A stretch of DNA of 64,000 bases from Actinoplanes lutulentus (GTDB lineage: Bacteria > Actinomycetota > Actinomycetes > Mycobacteriales > Micromonosporaceae): positions 186,001-250,000 of the forward strand of contig NZ_QLMJ01000004.1 in NCBI RefSeq assembly GCF_003259845.1, given 5' to 3'. Shown here piece after piece: positions 10,963 to 20,092 of this stretch (position 1 is its first letter; every line of letters starts with the position of its first letter). Made by a program: the position numbers and the translations under genes. Below the pieces are notes generated by a model, which saw nothing but the letters and a program-made list of their open reading frames with translations, did not search any database and was not told the DNA's origin.

Positions 10963-11807
10963 GACTTCCCCGCAATCCAGAGCGACGTGAAGACAAGGAG
11001 GACGATGCCGACCAGGAAGATCGCCATGCCTTCCGTCGACGGGCCGTAACGACCGAGGTTGAACAGACCGCCCGGGTCCCGGTCGTCCTGGAGCTGAACC
11101 GTGATGTACGTGATGATCTCGCGCTTCTCATCCGGCGTGAGCTGGTTGTCGCCGAAGACGGGCATGTTCTGCGGGCCGGTCAGCATGGCCGCGTAGATCT
11201 GCTCTTGCGTCGCGTCGTGCAGGCTCGGAGCGAACTTGCCGGACGACAGAGCGCCACCGCCACCGCCGAAGCCGTGGCAGGAGGTGCAGTTGATCCGGAA
11301 GAGCTCACCGCCGCGCGCCAGCGCGTCGGGGTTGGTCTTCAGATCCTCGACGAGTTCGCCCTCGGGAAGCTCGGGGCCGCCACCCAGTTCCTGGATGTAC
11401 TGCGCCAGCTGCTTCGTCTGGGTCTCGTCGAACTGCGGCGTCTTCTGCTCCGCCTGGGCCTCCTGGCGAGTCATCGGCATGCGGCCGGTGCTCACCTGGA
11501 ACTCGACGGATGCGGAACCGACACCGATCAGGCTGGGTCCGCGCTCCTCGACACCCTGACCGTCCCGCCCGTGGCAGGAGATGCAGCTGTTGTCGAAGAG
11601 TGCCTTGCCCTCCTGGGCAGCGGCGGACAACTGAACGTTGTCCTCGGCGAACGCGCCAGGAGTGAAGGCGGTGTACACGCCTCCGGCGAGCGCGAGTGCC
11701 GCGATCATGCGTACCGCTGCACCGAGCCGCCGGCGTGCCCGGCTCGGCGCGCTGCGCCGCCGGGAGAACACCCGGGCACGCCTGCGGGCGGGGGTGTCAG
11801 AAGTCAT
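10959..11807 (-). CDS. qcrC: cytochrome bc1 complex diheme cytochrome c subunit
   Basis: QcrC is the diheme cytochrome cc that links the bc1 complex directly to cytochrome aa3 in actinobacteria, which lack a soluble cytochrome c. Two CxxCH motifs are present, CISCH and CTSCH, each starting a cytochrome c domain. The methionine ligands probably lie in GRMPM and NMPVFG. An Arg-rich N-terminus is followed by a hydrophobic segment ending AFA, a membrane anchor or signal. A second anchor closes the protein (IFLVGIVLLVFTSLWIAG). ctaE lies 51 nt upstream, so ctaE-qcrCAB is probably one operon, as in mycobacteria and Streptomyces. Confidence 0.97.
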   Translation of the reverse strand: MTSDTPARRRARVFSRRRSAPSRARRRLGAAVRMIAALALAGGVYTAFTPGAFAEDNVQLSAAAQEGKALFDNSCISCHGRDGQGVEERGPSLIGVGSASVEFQVSTGRMPMTRQEAQAEQKTPQFDETQTKQLAQYIQELGGGPELPEGELVEDLKTNPDALARGGELFRINCTSCHGFGGGGGALSSGKFAPSLHDATQEQIYAAMLTGPQNMPVFGDNQLTPDEKREIITYITVQLQDDRDPGGLFNLGRYGPSTEGMAIFLVGIVLLVFTSLWIAGKS

Positions 11808-11858
11808 CTGATATGTCCCTTTGGGTGTTGTTGAGATCCTCGCCGTCGGCGCTGGTCA

Positions 11859-12470
11859 CTACTGCAGCCAATAGATCATGGCGAACAGCGCGATCCACAC
11901 GATGTCCACGAAGTGCCAGTAGTACGAGACGACGATTGCCGACGTCGCCTGCGCCGGGGTGAACCGGCCCATGGTCGTCCGGATCATGTAGATGATGAAG
12001 GCGATGAGGCCACCGGTCACGTGAAGTCCGTGGAATCCGGTGGTGAGGTAGAACATCGAGCCGTATCCGTCGCCATTGAGCGTGACGCCGTCGTGCACGA
12101 GGTGGCGGTACTCGTTCGCCTGGCCGAGCACGAAGATCAGCCCCATCACGAAGGTGATCGTGAACCAGCGCCGCAGCGCGAACACGTCACCCTTCTCCGC
12201 CGCGAAGACGCCCAGCTGACAAGTGACCGAGGAAAGAACCAGGATCACCGTGAACGTGGTGGCGTAAGGGATGTTCAGTGCCTCGGTGTGCTTCTCCCAC
12301 ATGCTGTAATCCGCTGCGCGGATGGAGAAGTACATCGCGAACAACGCCGCGAAGAACATGAGCTCGCTGGAGAGCCACACGATTGTCCCGACGCTGACCA
12401 TGTTCGGTCGCGTGAGCGAGTGGATCCGGCTCTTGTCGATGGCTGCCGCTGTCACGGCCTCATTATTCAT
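11859..12470 (-). CDS. ctaE: cytochrome c oxidase subunit III
   Basis: The product is about 203 residues with five predicted membrane helices, the short actinobacterial COX3 type. Family landmarks include [17 protein letters not shown] near the N-terminus, the [10 protein letters not shown] helix and the closing [14 protein letters not shown]. Subunit III supports the aa3 oxidase core and its proton uptake. I chose the ATG at 12470. An in-frame TTG at 12485 adds five residues and cannot be excluded. It heads the operon with qcrC, qcrA and qcrB. The ctaD subunit I gene is not in the window. Confidence 0.95.
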   Translation of the reverse strand: MNNEAVTAAAIDKSRIHSLTRPNMVSVGTIVWLSSELMFFAALFAMYFSIRAADYSMWEKHTEALNIPYATTFTVILVLSSVTCQLGVFAAEKGDVFALRRWFTITFVMGLIFVLGQANEYRHLVHDGVTLNGDGYGSMFYLTTGFHGLHVTGGLIAFIIYMIRTTMGRFTPAQATSAIVVSYYWHFVDIVWIALFAMIYWLQ

Positions 12471-12552
12471 CCGAACAAGGTCCAAGGTCCCCCGGGGTCC
12501 CTAATCCGGCACGAGTTGCAGCCCGGAATATTCTGTGACCAGCCGGTAGGCC

Positions 12553-12558
12553 TAGCCT
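12553..12558 (+). promoter_or_regulatory. -10-like TAGCCT before ctaG (leaderless type)
   Basis: TAGCCT ends 6 nt before the GTG at 12565, and only a G-run separates them. A weak TTGCAG (12516-12521) lies upstream, but its spacing to this hexamer is too long for a normal -35. Confidence 0.5.
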
Positions 12559-12564
12559 CGGGGG

Positions 12565-13536
12565 GTGCTTCTCGACAAAATGGCCCCACTCGCGGCCTCC
12601 CGAGGGGATACTGGACTCCCTCCGTTCAGCCCGGCGGCCATCTTCACTCAGTTCAACCTGGTCAGTCTGATCGCACTGGGTCTGGTGATCTCCGCATCGC
12701 TGTACCTGTACGGCGTCTGGCGTCTCCAGCAGCGCGGTGACCACTGGCCGGTCGGGCGGACCGTGGCGTTCGTCGCTGGTGGACTCGGCTCCATCGCGGC
12801 GGTGTCGGTGACCGGCATCGAGGCGTACGACACCACGCTGATCTCCGTACACATGGTCCAGCACATGGTGCTCTCCATGGTCGGGCCGATCTTCCTGGCT
12901 CTGGGCGCGCCGACGACGCTGGCCCTGCGCGTCGTGCGACCGGCACCGCGCAAGCTCCTGTTGAGGACACTGCACAGCCGCTTCGTCCGGGTGCTGACGT
13001 TTCCCCTGGTCGCGTTCGGACTGTTCATCGCGAACCCGTTCGTCCTCTACTTCACCGGGGCGTACCGGCAGACCCTTGAGCACGCCTGGCTGCACGAGTT
13101 CGTCCACCTGCACTTCGTGGTGACCGGCTGCCTCTTCTTCTGGCCGCTGCTGGGCCTGGACCCGCTGCCGAACCGCTGGCCGTACCCGGGTCGCGCCCTG
13201 CTGATGGTGCTGAGCGTCCCGTTCCACACCGTGCTCGGCCTGACGATCATGCAGAGCAAGGAGCTGCTCGGCGGCGACTGGTACCCGAACCTGGGCCTGA
13301 CCTGGATGGATCCGCACGCCGACCAGGTCACCGCGGGCGGCATCCTGTGGGCCGGCGGCGAGATCGTCAGCGTCACGATGCTCGGCATCCTGGTGGTGCA
13401 GTGGGTCCGCCAGTCGGAGCGGGAGGCCAAGCGGATCGACCGCGCCCTGGACCGCCAGGAGGCCGAGGAAGCCCGGGAAAAGGCGAAGATCACAACCCCC
13501 GGAGACCCGGCGCCACCGGAGCCTTACGCGAGATAA
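12565..13536 (+). CDS. ctaG: caa3-type cytochrome c oxidase assembly protein CtaG
   Basis: A 323-residue polytopic membrane protein with about seven hydrophobic helices and the family stretch VHMVQHMVLSMVGPIFLALG. Its histidines and methionines suit copper handling, and further His-rich membrane-edge segments follow (HAWLHEFVHLHFVV). In the family this protein helps load copper into cytochrome oxidase. It stands divergently from ctaE, which fits that role. The C-terminal 35 residues are charged and probably cytoplasmic. The start is a GTG directly behind a -10-like hexamer. The gene symbol follows the caa3_CtaG family and not the unrelated Cox11-type CtaG. Confidence 0.9.
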   Translation: MLLDKMAPLAASRGDTGLPPFSPAAIFTQFNLVSLIALGLVISASLYLYGVWRLQQRGDHWPVGRTVAFVAGGLGSIAAVSVTGIEAYDTTLISVHMVQHMVLSMVGPIFLALGAPTTLALRVVRPAPRKLLLRTLHSRFVRVLTFPLVAFGLFIANPFVLYFTGAYRQTLEHAWLHEFVHLHFVVTGCLFFWPLLGLDPLPNRWPYPGRALLMVLSVPFHTVLGLTIMQSKELLGGDWYPNLGLTWMDPHADQVTAGGILWAGGEIVSVTMLGILVVQWVRQSEREAKRIDRALDRQEAEEAREKAKITTPGDPAPPEPYAR

Positions 13537-13581
13537 CAGATTCGGTACGATCTGCGGGACCTACGACGTGAGGCGGGGCAC

Positions 13582-14010
13582 ATGATGAACGAGTACACCG
13601 TTCTGCTCTACAGCGACGACCCAGCTGTCCGCGACCGGATCCGGCTCGCCATCGGCACACGGCCCGCCGCCGACCTGAAAGTCGAGTTCACCGACGCCTC
13701 CACCTGGGAGGACTGCCGCCGGCTGCTCGACGAGTACGAGATCGATCTGATGGTTCTGGACGGCGAGGCCTCGCCCGCCGGTGGTCTCGGCATCGCCCGC
13801 CAGACCAAGGACGAGTACCTGACTCCCCCGCCCACCTGCGTCGTCATCGCCCGGGCCGCCGATCGCTGGCTGGCGGCGTACGCGCAGGTGGACGCCACGC
13901 TGCTCGACCCGCTCGACCCGGTGACCACCGGGCAGACCGTGGCCGGGCTGCTGCGTGCCCGCCGTGACGGCGCGATCCCGCTGGGCACCCAGGGCATCAC
14001 CGCCCGCTGA
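13582..14010 (+). CDS. receiver-like domain protein, degenerate response regulator
   Basis: The 142-residue protein looks like a single CheY-type receiver fold: a beta-strand into acidic YSDDPAVRDRI, then LMVLDGEASPAGGLG, where the Asp sits at the usual phosphorylation strand. The conserved Thr/Ser and Lys that complete a working receiver are not evident (VVIARAADRW, with no Lys afterwards), so phosphorylation is doubtful. No output domain follows. It lies between ctaG and trpD, in line with both. Two adjacent ATGs begin the frame behind GAGGCGGGG. Function unknown. A protein-interaction or pseudo-receiver role is an inference. Confidence 0.75.
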   Translation: MMNEYTVLLYSDDPAVRDRIRLAIGTRPAADLKVEFTDASTWEDCRRLLDEYEIDLMVLDGEASPAGGLGIARQTKDEYLTPPPTCVVIARAADRWLAAYAQVDATLLDPLDPVTTGQTVAGLLRARRDGAIPLGTQGITAR

Positions 14011-14046
14011 CAGCTGACGAAAAAAGCAGAAGAGGAAGGCCCTTCC

Positions 14047-15105
14047 ATGGCCGCACGTACCTGGCCCAACCTGACGAGTGCCCTGCTCCGTGGCGACGAG
14101 CTCGCCACCGAGGACACCGCCTGGGCCATGGGCGAGATCATGGCGGGCAACGCGACGCCGGTGCGGATCTCCGGCTTCGCGGTGGCGCTGCGTGCCAAGG
14201 GTGAGACGCCGGCCGAGCTGGCCGGCCTGGTGCGGGCGATGCTCGCCAACGCCACCCTGGTCGAGCTGCCGGAGAAGACGCGTACCAGCGCGGTGGACGT
14301 GGTCGGCACCGGCGGCGACCGGGCCAACACGGTCAACATCTCCACCATGGCGGCGATCGTGACGGCCGCCGCCGGGGTGACAGTGGTGAAACACGGCAAC
14401 CGGTCGGCGTCGTCCACCACCGGCACGGCGGACCTGCTGGAGCACTTCGGCATCCCGCTGGACCTCGGTCCGGCCGGCGTGGCCCGGACCGTCGCCGAGG
14501 CCGGGATCGGCTTCTGCTTCGCGGCGCGGTACCACCCCGGCATGCGGCACGCCGCGGTCACCCGTCGCGAGCTGGGCGTTCCGACGTTCTTCAACGTCCT
14601 CGGCCCGCTGACCAACCCGGCCCGCCCGACGGCGGCCGCGGTCGGCTGCTTCGACGCGCGAATGGCGCCGGTGATGGCCGAGGTCTTCGCCGGCCGCGGC
14701 GACTCGGCGCTGGTGATGCGCGGCGAGGACGGCCTGGACGAGTTCACCACCGCCGCGCCGACCCGGGTCTGGGTCGCGAAAGACGGCAAGGTGGAGGAAC
14801 TCCTCATCGACGCGACCGAGCTGGGCCTGCCGCGCAGCGCGCCGGACGCCCTGCGCGGTGGCGACGTCGCGTTCAACGCCGACGTCGCGCGGCGGACGTT
14901 CGCCGGAGAGCACGGCGCGGTACGCGACGCCGTGGTACTGAACACGGCAGCGGCCCTCGCGGCACAGAGCGGCTTCCCCGGCGACTTCAGGGACACGCTG
15001 CGGGCCGGAATCACCCGGGCCCAGGAGACGATCGACTCCGGCGCCGTGACGGCTCAGCTGGACCGCTGGGTGGCAGCGGCCCAGGCTGCCAAATCCGCCG
15101 AATGA
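14047..15105 (+). CDS. trpD: anthranilate phosphoribosyltransferase
   Basis: TrpD joins anthranilate and PRPP in tryptophan synthesis. The PRPP/magnesium motif is intact ([16 protein letters not shown], then [18 protein letters not shown]), followed by the anthranilate-site region [20 protein letters not shown] and [10 protein letters not shown]. The 352-residue length is normal. It is away from any other trp gene but beside the qcr/cta block, the same odd placement as Rv2192c in M. tuberculosis. It may be the sole TrpD or a second copy. A purine-rich AGAGGAAGG sits before the ATG. Confidence 0.95.
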   Translation: MAARTWPNLTSALLRGDELATEDTAWAMGEIMAGNATPVRISGFAVALRAKGETPAELAGLVRAMLANATLVELPEKTRTSAVDVVGTGGDRANTVNISTMAAIVTAAAGVTVVKHGNRSASSTTGTADLLEHFGIPLDLGPAGVARTVAEAGIGFCFAARYHPGMRHAAVTRRELGVPTFFNVLGPLTNPARPTAAAVGCFDARMAPVMAEVFAGRGDSALVMRGEDGLDEFTTAAPTRVWVAKDGKVEELLIDATELGLPRSAPDALRGGDVAFNADVARRTFAGEHGAVRDAVVLNTAAALAAQSGFPGDFRDTLRAGITRAQETIDSGAVTAQLDRWVAAAQAAKSAE

Positions 15106-15233
15106 GCGAAAACCTTCCAACACGCCGAGCCTAAATGACCGAAATTGCCCGAAATGCGTGACAACGTCTGAATGACATTCGGGTAATAACACCCTCCGGG
15201 GTGACAGCACAGGCGAAGGCGAAGGAGACACCC

Positions 15234-15437
15234 GTGCGCGAACGTGAACTCCGCTGCGTCATCTGCGACGGCGACATGCTCTTCGAGGTTCCGCCCTGCG
15301 ACGACGGCCACGACGACTGCCCCGAGCTGGTCTGCACCCGATGCGGAGCGGCCGAGGTGGTCGCCCCGATCGTCGTACACATGTGGCTGCCGCCGAAGAG
15401 TCGCAAGGTCGCCCCAGAGCAACGCCGGGCGGCATGA
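15234..15437 (+). CDS. small zinc-ribbon-like protein (67 aa)
   Basis: Two CxxC pairs (CVICDG and CTRCGA) flank an acidic loop with another Cys and several His/Asp residues (PPCDDGHDDCPELV), which looks like a zinc ribbon. The length is about 67 residues. I start at the GTG at 15234, where AAGGAG lies 6 nt upstream. An earlier in-frame GTG at 15201 has no such site. The gene is followed at once by a strong bidirectional terminator shared with ctaF. It may help in metal delivery to the oxidase, but only its position suggests this. Confidence 0.7.
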   Translation: MRERELRCVICDGDMLFEVPPCDDGHDDCPELVCTRCGAAEVVAPIVVHMWLPPKSRKVAPEQRRAA

Positions 15438-15443
15438 ACCAAA

Positions 15444-15480
15444 AAAGCCCGTCTCCCCTGGACCCAGGGAGGCGGGCTTT
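15444..15480. terminator. bidirectional terminator between the zinc-ribbon gene and ctaF
   Basis: A 14-bp stem (15444-15457 with 15467-15480, one G-T pair) begins with AAAGCCCG and ends with CGGGCTTT, with an A-run before it and T's after it, so it can end transcription from both sides. Confidence 0.85.
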
Positions 15481-15492
15481 CTCAGATCGAAC

Positions 15493-15963
15493 TCAGTGGT
15501 GCGACGACGTCTCCGGGTGCCGCGTGCCCGAGTAGTACTCGAACAGCATGCCGCAGGACGTCATGACGACCGCGATCAGGCCGAGGGCCAGCAGCCACCA
15601 CATCCAGAAGACCAGGCCGAGACCGGCGATCGCCGCGGAGAGCGCGATGCCGAACGGCCAGTAACTGCCCGGGCTGAAGAAGCCGACCTCGCCGGCGCCC
15701 TCGAAGATCTCGCCGTCCTCGCGGTCCTCCGGACGCAGATCGATGCGGCGGGCGACGAACCAGAAGAAGCCCCCGCACATCGAGCAGAGCAGTCCGGAGA
15801 GGATCAGCGCGATGACGCCGACCCACTCGACACCGCCCGCGTACGCCGAGCCGCTGCTGACCGCGCCGTCGGTGGCGGTCGCGTGCGTGTAGAAGCCGTA
15901 CACCGCAGCCGCTCCGAAGAGGAACACCGCGACGCCGGTAAAGATCTTGTATTCGGTACGCAC
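15493..15963 (-). CDS. ctaF: actinobacterial cytochrome c oxidase subunit IV
   Basis: This 156-residue membrane protein has four hydrophobic helices: one near the N-terminus (IFTGVAVFLFGAAAVYGFY), a second around VGVIALILSGLLCSMCGGFF, and two close together near the C-terminus (WPFGIALSAAIAGLGLVFW). The central FFSPGSYWPF motif is typical of actinobacterial subunit IV, a stabilising subunit of aa3 oxidase. It lies 6 nt after ctaC, so the two are co-translated. The same ctaC-ctaF order occurs in other actinobacteria. Confidence 0.93.
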   Translation of the reverse strand: MRTEYKIFTGVAVFLFGAAAVYGFYTHATATDGAVSSGSAYAGGVEWVGVIALILSGLLCSMCGGFFWFVARRIDLRPEDREDGEIFEGAGEVGFFSPGSYWPFGIALSAAIAGLGLVFWMWWLLALGLIAVVMTSCGMLFEYYSGTRHPETSSHH

Positions 15964-15969
15964 GTCGCC

Positions 15970-16950
15970 CTACTTCCCTGCCGCTACGGTCTCGGGCTGG
16001 TTCCAGCTGTGGGTCTGGCGGCGGGTGTTGAACGGCGACGTGGTGGTCGCGTAAGCGTCCGCACCGGTGAAGCCGATGACCGCCATCGCCTCCTGGGTCG
16101 AGGCGCCACCCTTCTTGGACTCCAGGAACTGGTTGAACTTGGCCTCGGAGACCGTGACCAGCTCGAAGTTCATGAAGGCGTGGTACGTCCCGCACAGCTC
16201 GGCGCAGCGGCCGACGTAACGGCCCTCCTTGTCGAGCGTCACCTCGAAGACGTTACGCACGCTGCCCGGGAAGACGTCCCGCTTGAACAGCATCTCCGGC
16301 ACCCAGAACGAGTGGATGACGTCCTTGCTGGTCTCCTCGAAACGGATCTTCTGACCGACCGGCAGCACCAGGATCGGGATGACGTCCGAGGACCCGATGG
16401 TCGAAGCCACCGTGTTGGCCTCTTCGCCCATACCGTCGCGGTAGTTGAACTGCCAGTTCCACTTGAACGCGACGACCTCGACGACCTGGTCGGGGTTCTT
16501 CGAAAGCTTGTCCACGCTGGTCTGCACGATGGCGGTGTAGTAGAAGAGCACCGCGACGATGAGAACCGGCGTGACTGTGTAGAGAATTTCCAACGGCATG
16601 TTGAACCGGGTCTGCACGGGCAATTCCTCGCCGCGCTTGCGGTACCGGATCACACACCAGAAGATCAGACCCCACACACCGACGCCGACCACGAGGGCCG
16701 CGATCGTCGATGCGATCCACAGGTCGTACATCTGATGTGCCTGCAGGCTGATGCCCCGGCCCGGCCATCCGAAGTGGCCGAACGCGCTTCCCCAGTCCTC
16801 GATCGAGCACCCCGAGAGCAGCGTCAGCAGCGTCGCACCGCCGAGACCCAGCCCGGCCGCCCGGCCTAGTGCCCGCGGCCGTGTGGCCGAACTCCTTGCG
16901 CCCACCTGCTTCTGCCTCCTTAGCAGTTGCCGCCTGCCCAAACCGGACAC
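15970..16950 (-). CDS. ctaC: cytochrome c oxidase subunit II (lipoprotein, CuA)
   Basis: Subunit II takes electrons from QcrC through a binuclear CuA centre. The ligand set is present: a His in VIHSFWVP and the CAELCGTYHAFM loop with two Cys, His and Met. An Arg-rich N-terminus leads to the lipobox LLSGC, so the mature protein probably begins with a lipid-modified Cys. Two membrane helices follow (DLWIASTIAALVVGVGVWGL and an ILYTVTPVLIVAVLFYY stretch). The 326-residue length is normal for actinobacteria. It is transcribed divergently from the cysteine desulfurase gene, with about 120 nt between them. Confidence 0.97.
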   Translation of the reverse strand: MSGLGRRQLLRRQKQVGARSSATRPRALGRAAGLGLGGATLLTLLSGCSIEDWGSAFGHFGWPGRGISLQAHQMYDLWIASTIAALVVGVGVWGLIFWCVIRYRKRGEELPVQTRFNMPLEILYTVTPVLIVAVLFYYTAIVQTSVDKLSKNPDQVVEVVAFKWNWQFNYRDGMGEEANTVASTIGSSDVIPILVLPVGQKIRFEETSKDVIHSFWVPEMLFKRDVFPGSVRNVFEVTLDKEGRYVGRCAELCGTYHAFMNFELVTVSEAKFNQFLESKKGGASTQEAMAVIGFTGADAYATTTSPFNTRRQTHSWNQPETVAAGK

Positions 16951-17058
16951 CTGGCGGCAAGGCTCACCGACGGTCGCACACTACTCGACCAAGAACGGAC
17001 CGCCCGCGACCGGGGGGCCGAGGCCCTCCGCAAAGCAAACTCCCGGACATCCGGACGA

Positions 17059-17064
17059 TACCGT
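17059..17064 (+). promoter_or_regulatory. -10-like TACCGT before the cysteine desulfurase (leaderless type)
   Basis: TACCGT ends 7 nt before the GTG at 17072. The gene has no purine-rich ribosome site, so the mRNA is probably leaderless. Confidence 0.5.
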
Positions 17065-17071
17065 TCCCTGT

Positions 17072-18217
17072 GTGGATTACACAGGCGATCCGGCCGGGCC
17101 ACCGGTATACCTGGACGCGGCGAGCGCGGCGCCCCTCCATCCGGTGACACGAGAAGCCCTGCTGGCGGCGCTCGCCGACGGCTGGGCGGACCCCTCGCGC
17201 CTCTACGCGGCAGGCCGCCGGGCCCAGCAACTGCAGGAGGCGGCCACCGCGGTGGTCGCCGAGATCCTTTCGGTACGCACGGACGAAGTCTCCTTCTGGC
17301 CCTCCGGAACGGCCGCCGCCCAGGCCGCCGTCCTGGGTGGCCTGGCCGGACGGCAGCGAGCCGGCCGCACCCTGGTCCACTCGGCGATCGAGCACTCGGC
17401 CGTCCTGCACGCCGCGCGGTCCACTGAGGCTGCCGAGGTGGGAGTGAACCGTCTCGGCCGGCTCGACCTGGACGCGTGGGACCGGGCCGTGTCCGCACCC
17501 GGCGTGGCCCTGGCGAGCCTGATCAGCGCCAGTCACGAGGCCGGAACCGTGCAGCCCGTCGAAGAGGCGGCGGCGGCCTGCGCCACGGCCGGCGTGCCGC
17601 TGTTCGTCGACGCCGCTCAGTCGGTGGGCCGGTTACGCGTACCCAAGGGGTGGTCTCTGTTGAGCGCGAGCGCGCGCAAATGGGGTGGGCCACCGGGGGT
17701 TGGGGTGCTGGTGGTGCGCAAGGGTGTGCGGTGGCTCTCACCGCAACCACAGGATGATCTTTATCGCCCACGCGCGCAGGGCGCGCTCGACCTGCCCGCG
17801 GTGGTCGCGGCCGCGGCAAGCCTGCGGGCCGTCGTGGCCGAGGCCGAGGCCGAGAGGGTACGCCTGACCGAACTCACCAACCGGATCCGGAACCGTGTCG
17901 CCGAGACCGTGCCGGACGTGGAGATCGTCGGCGACCCGGTCGACAGGTTGCCGCATCTGACCACGTTCAGTTGCCTCTACGTGGACGGCGAGGCCCTGCT
18001 GCACGCCCTGGACCGGCACGGGTTCGCGGTGTCCTCAGGCTCCTCGTGCACGTCGTCGACGCTGCGGCCCAGTCACGTCCTGGAAGCGATGGGCGTGCTC
18101 AGCCACGGCAACGTCCGGGTCTCGCTGCATCGCGGCACCACCTCGGCGGAGGTGGACCGTTTCCTGGCGGTGCTGCCCGGGCTCGTCGAGGACATCCGGA
18201 AGGAGGCCGGGTTCTGA
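17072..18217 (+). CDS. cysteine desulfurase / class V aminotransferase
   Basis: A 381-residue PLP enzyme of the NifS/IscS family. It opens with YLDAASAAPLHPVTREAL, binds PLP through Lys in SARKWGGPPGVGVL (about residue 203), and has a candidate sulfur-accepting Cys in SSGSSCTSS (about residue 326), on a short loop as in group II or small NifS-like proteins. The enzyme would take sulfur from cysteine. Its direct partner is the overlapping TusA-like gene. I use the GTG at 17072, at the first family-like residues and directly behind a -10-like hexamer. The long in-frame extension upstream overlaps ctaC and looks non-coding. Confidence 0.9.
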   Translation: MDYTGDPAGPPVYLDAASAAPLHPVTREALLAALADGWADPSRLYAAGRRAQQLQEAATAVVAEILSVRTDEVSFWPSGTAAAQAAVLGGLAGRQRAGRTLVHSAIEHSAVLHAARSTEAAEVGVNRLGRLDLDAWDRAVSAPGVALASLISASHEAGTVQPVEEAAAACATAGVPLFVDAAQSVGRLRVPKGWSLLSASARKWGGPPGVGVLVVRKGVRWLSPQPQDDLYRPRAQGALDLPAVVAAAASLRAVVAEAEAERVRLTELTNRIRNRVAETVPDVEIVGDPVDRLPHLTTFSCLYVDGEALLHALDRHGFAVSSGSSCTSSTLRPSHVLEAMGVLSHGNVRVSLHRGTTSAEVDRFLAVLPGLVEDIRKEAGF

Positions 18218-18423
18218 TCACGCTGGACTGTCTCGGACAGCGCTGCCCGCTGCCGGTGATCAAACTGGCCAAGGCCATGCCGGGCGTGGCGGTCGGCGAG
18301 ATCGTCCGGGTACTCGCGGACGATCCGGCCGCGGCCAACGACATCCCCGCCTGGTGCCGCATGAAGGGGCAGGAGTTCGTCGCCGGCCACGGCCATCAGT
18401 TCGACGTCCGCCGGGTTGTCTGA
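18214..18423 (+). CDS. TusA-like sulfurtransferase, probable CTG start
   Basis: The 69-residue product has the TusA fold signature: LDCLGQRCPLPVIKLAKAM carries the CPxP motif with the persulfide Cys, followed by a VLADDPAAANDIPAWC strand. TusA proteins take sulfur from a cysteine desulfurase and pass it on for tRNA thiolation, molybdopterin or other uses. The only suitable start I can find is CTG at 18214, overlapping the upstream stop (CTGA), with a perfect AGGAGG 7 nt before it. No ATG, GTG or TTG lies near the family N-terminus. It is clearly coupled to the desulfurase gene. Confidence 0.8.
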   Translation: MITLDCLGQRCPLPVIKLAKAMPGVAVGEIVRVLADDPAAANDIPAWCRMKGQEFVAGHGHQFDVRRVV

Positions 18424-18449
18424 GCTAGCTGGCTCCGCTTCGCTCCGCG

Positions 18450-18485
18450 GGTGATTGCCTTTTAACCGGTGAGATGGCAATCACC
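18450..18485. terminator. hairpin between convergent tusA-like and P-loop kinase genes
   Basis: GGTGATTGCC (18450-18459) pairs with GGCAATCACC (18476-18485), and T's follow the first arm. The second arm contains the stop codon of the kinase gene on the other strand. Confidence 0.6.
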
Positions 18486-18981
18486 GGAGGTAACTGATCA
18501 CCTGGGGAGCCGGGTCCTTCGCCAGGAAGGTGTCGACCACCAGGCGCGGGCCCAGGTACGGCTCGTACTCCGCCTGCCGCTCCAGGACGCGCACCCAGTC
18601 CGGCACGCCGTCGTGGTCGCGGGTCGCGTAACGAGCCTCGACCCGGCGGCGGTGCTCCGCGTCGTCGCCGCAGACCACCTCGACGACACGCAGCGGCACA
18701 TCCATCCGCTCGGCCAGGTCCACCCAGAGCTGGCGGGCCGACTTCACCGGATTGACCGCGTCGATGATCACGTGGTGGCCGATCTTGAGCTGTTCCTCGG
18801 CGAGCGCGGCGACCACGCCGTAAGCGGCGAAGCCGGGGCGATGCTCCTGCACGTCGTAGCGCTGGAGCGTGAAGTCGACAGTGTCGACGGCGAGCACCGC
18901 CGCCGGCAGCTCGGTGGCGACCTGCGCGGCGAGGGTGCTCTTGCCGACGCCGGGAAGCCCGGCGAAGACCGCGAGAACCAT
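18481..18981 (-). CDS. AAA/P-loop kinase-like protein
   Basis: A 166-residue P-loop protein. The Walker A motif GLPGVGKST is at residues about 8-16 and DAVNPV near residue 72 resembles the Walker B/catalytic strand of small-molecule kinases. The C-terminal half has many Arg residues (CGDDAEHRRRVEARYATR), which could form a lid. The overall build recalls gluconate, shikimate or chloramphenicol phosphotransferase-like kinases, but no substrate motif is clear. It follows the PfkB-family kinase by 16 nt on the same strand and probably shares its mRNA, so the two may act on related compounds. Confidence 0.8.
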   Translation of the reverse strand: MVLAVFAGLPGVGKSTLAAQVATELPAAVLAVDTVDFTLQRYDVQEHRPGFAAYGVVAALAEEQLKIGHHVIIDAVNPVKSARQLWVDLAERMDVPLRVVEVVCGDDAEHRRRVEARYATRDHDGVPDWVRVLERQAEYEPYLGPRLVVDTFLAKDPAPQVISYLR

Positions 18982-18997
18982 GGTGTTTCCCTGTTTC

Positions 18998-20020
<1,023 letters not shown>

Positions 20021-20039
20021 CTACCGGCCGGTGAAGCAC

Positions 20040-20071
20040 AACAGGCCGTCCCGTTAACGGGACGGCCTGTT
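20040..20071. terminator. perfect 32-bp palindrome downstream of erpA
   Basis: AACAGGCCGTCCCGTT (20040-20055) is followed at once by its exact reverse complement (20056-20071). As RNA this gives a long GC-rich hairpin with a tiny GUUAAC apex. It lies 21 nt past the erpA stop and before adoK-like transcription, so a terminator is the simplest reading, although no long U-run follows. Confidence 0.7.
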
Positions 20072-20092
20072 GATCGATAGTTCTGGTGGCTC

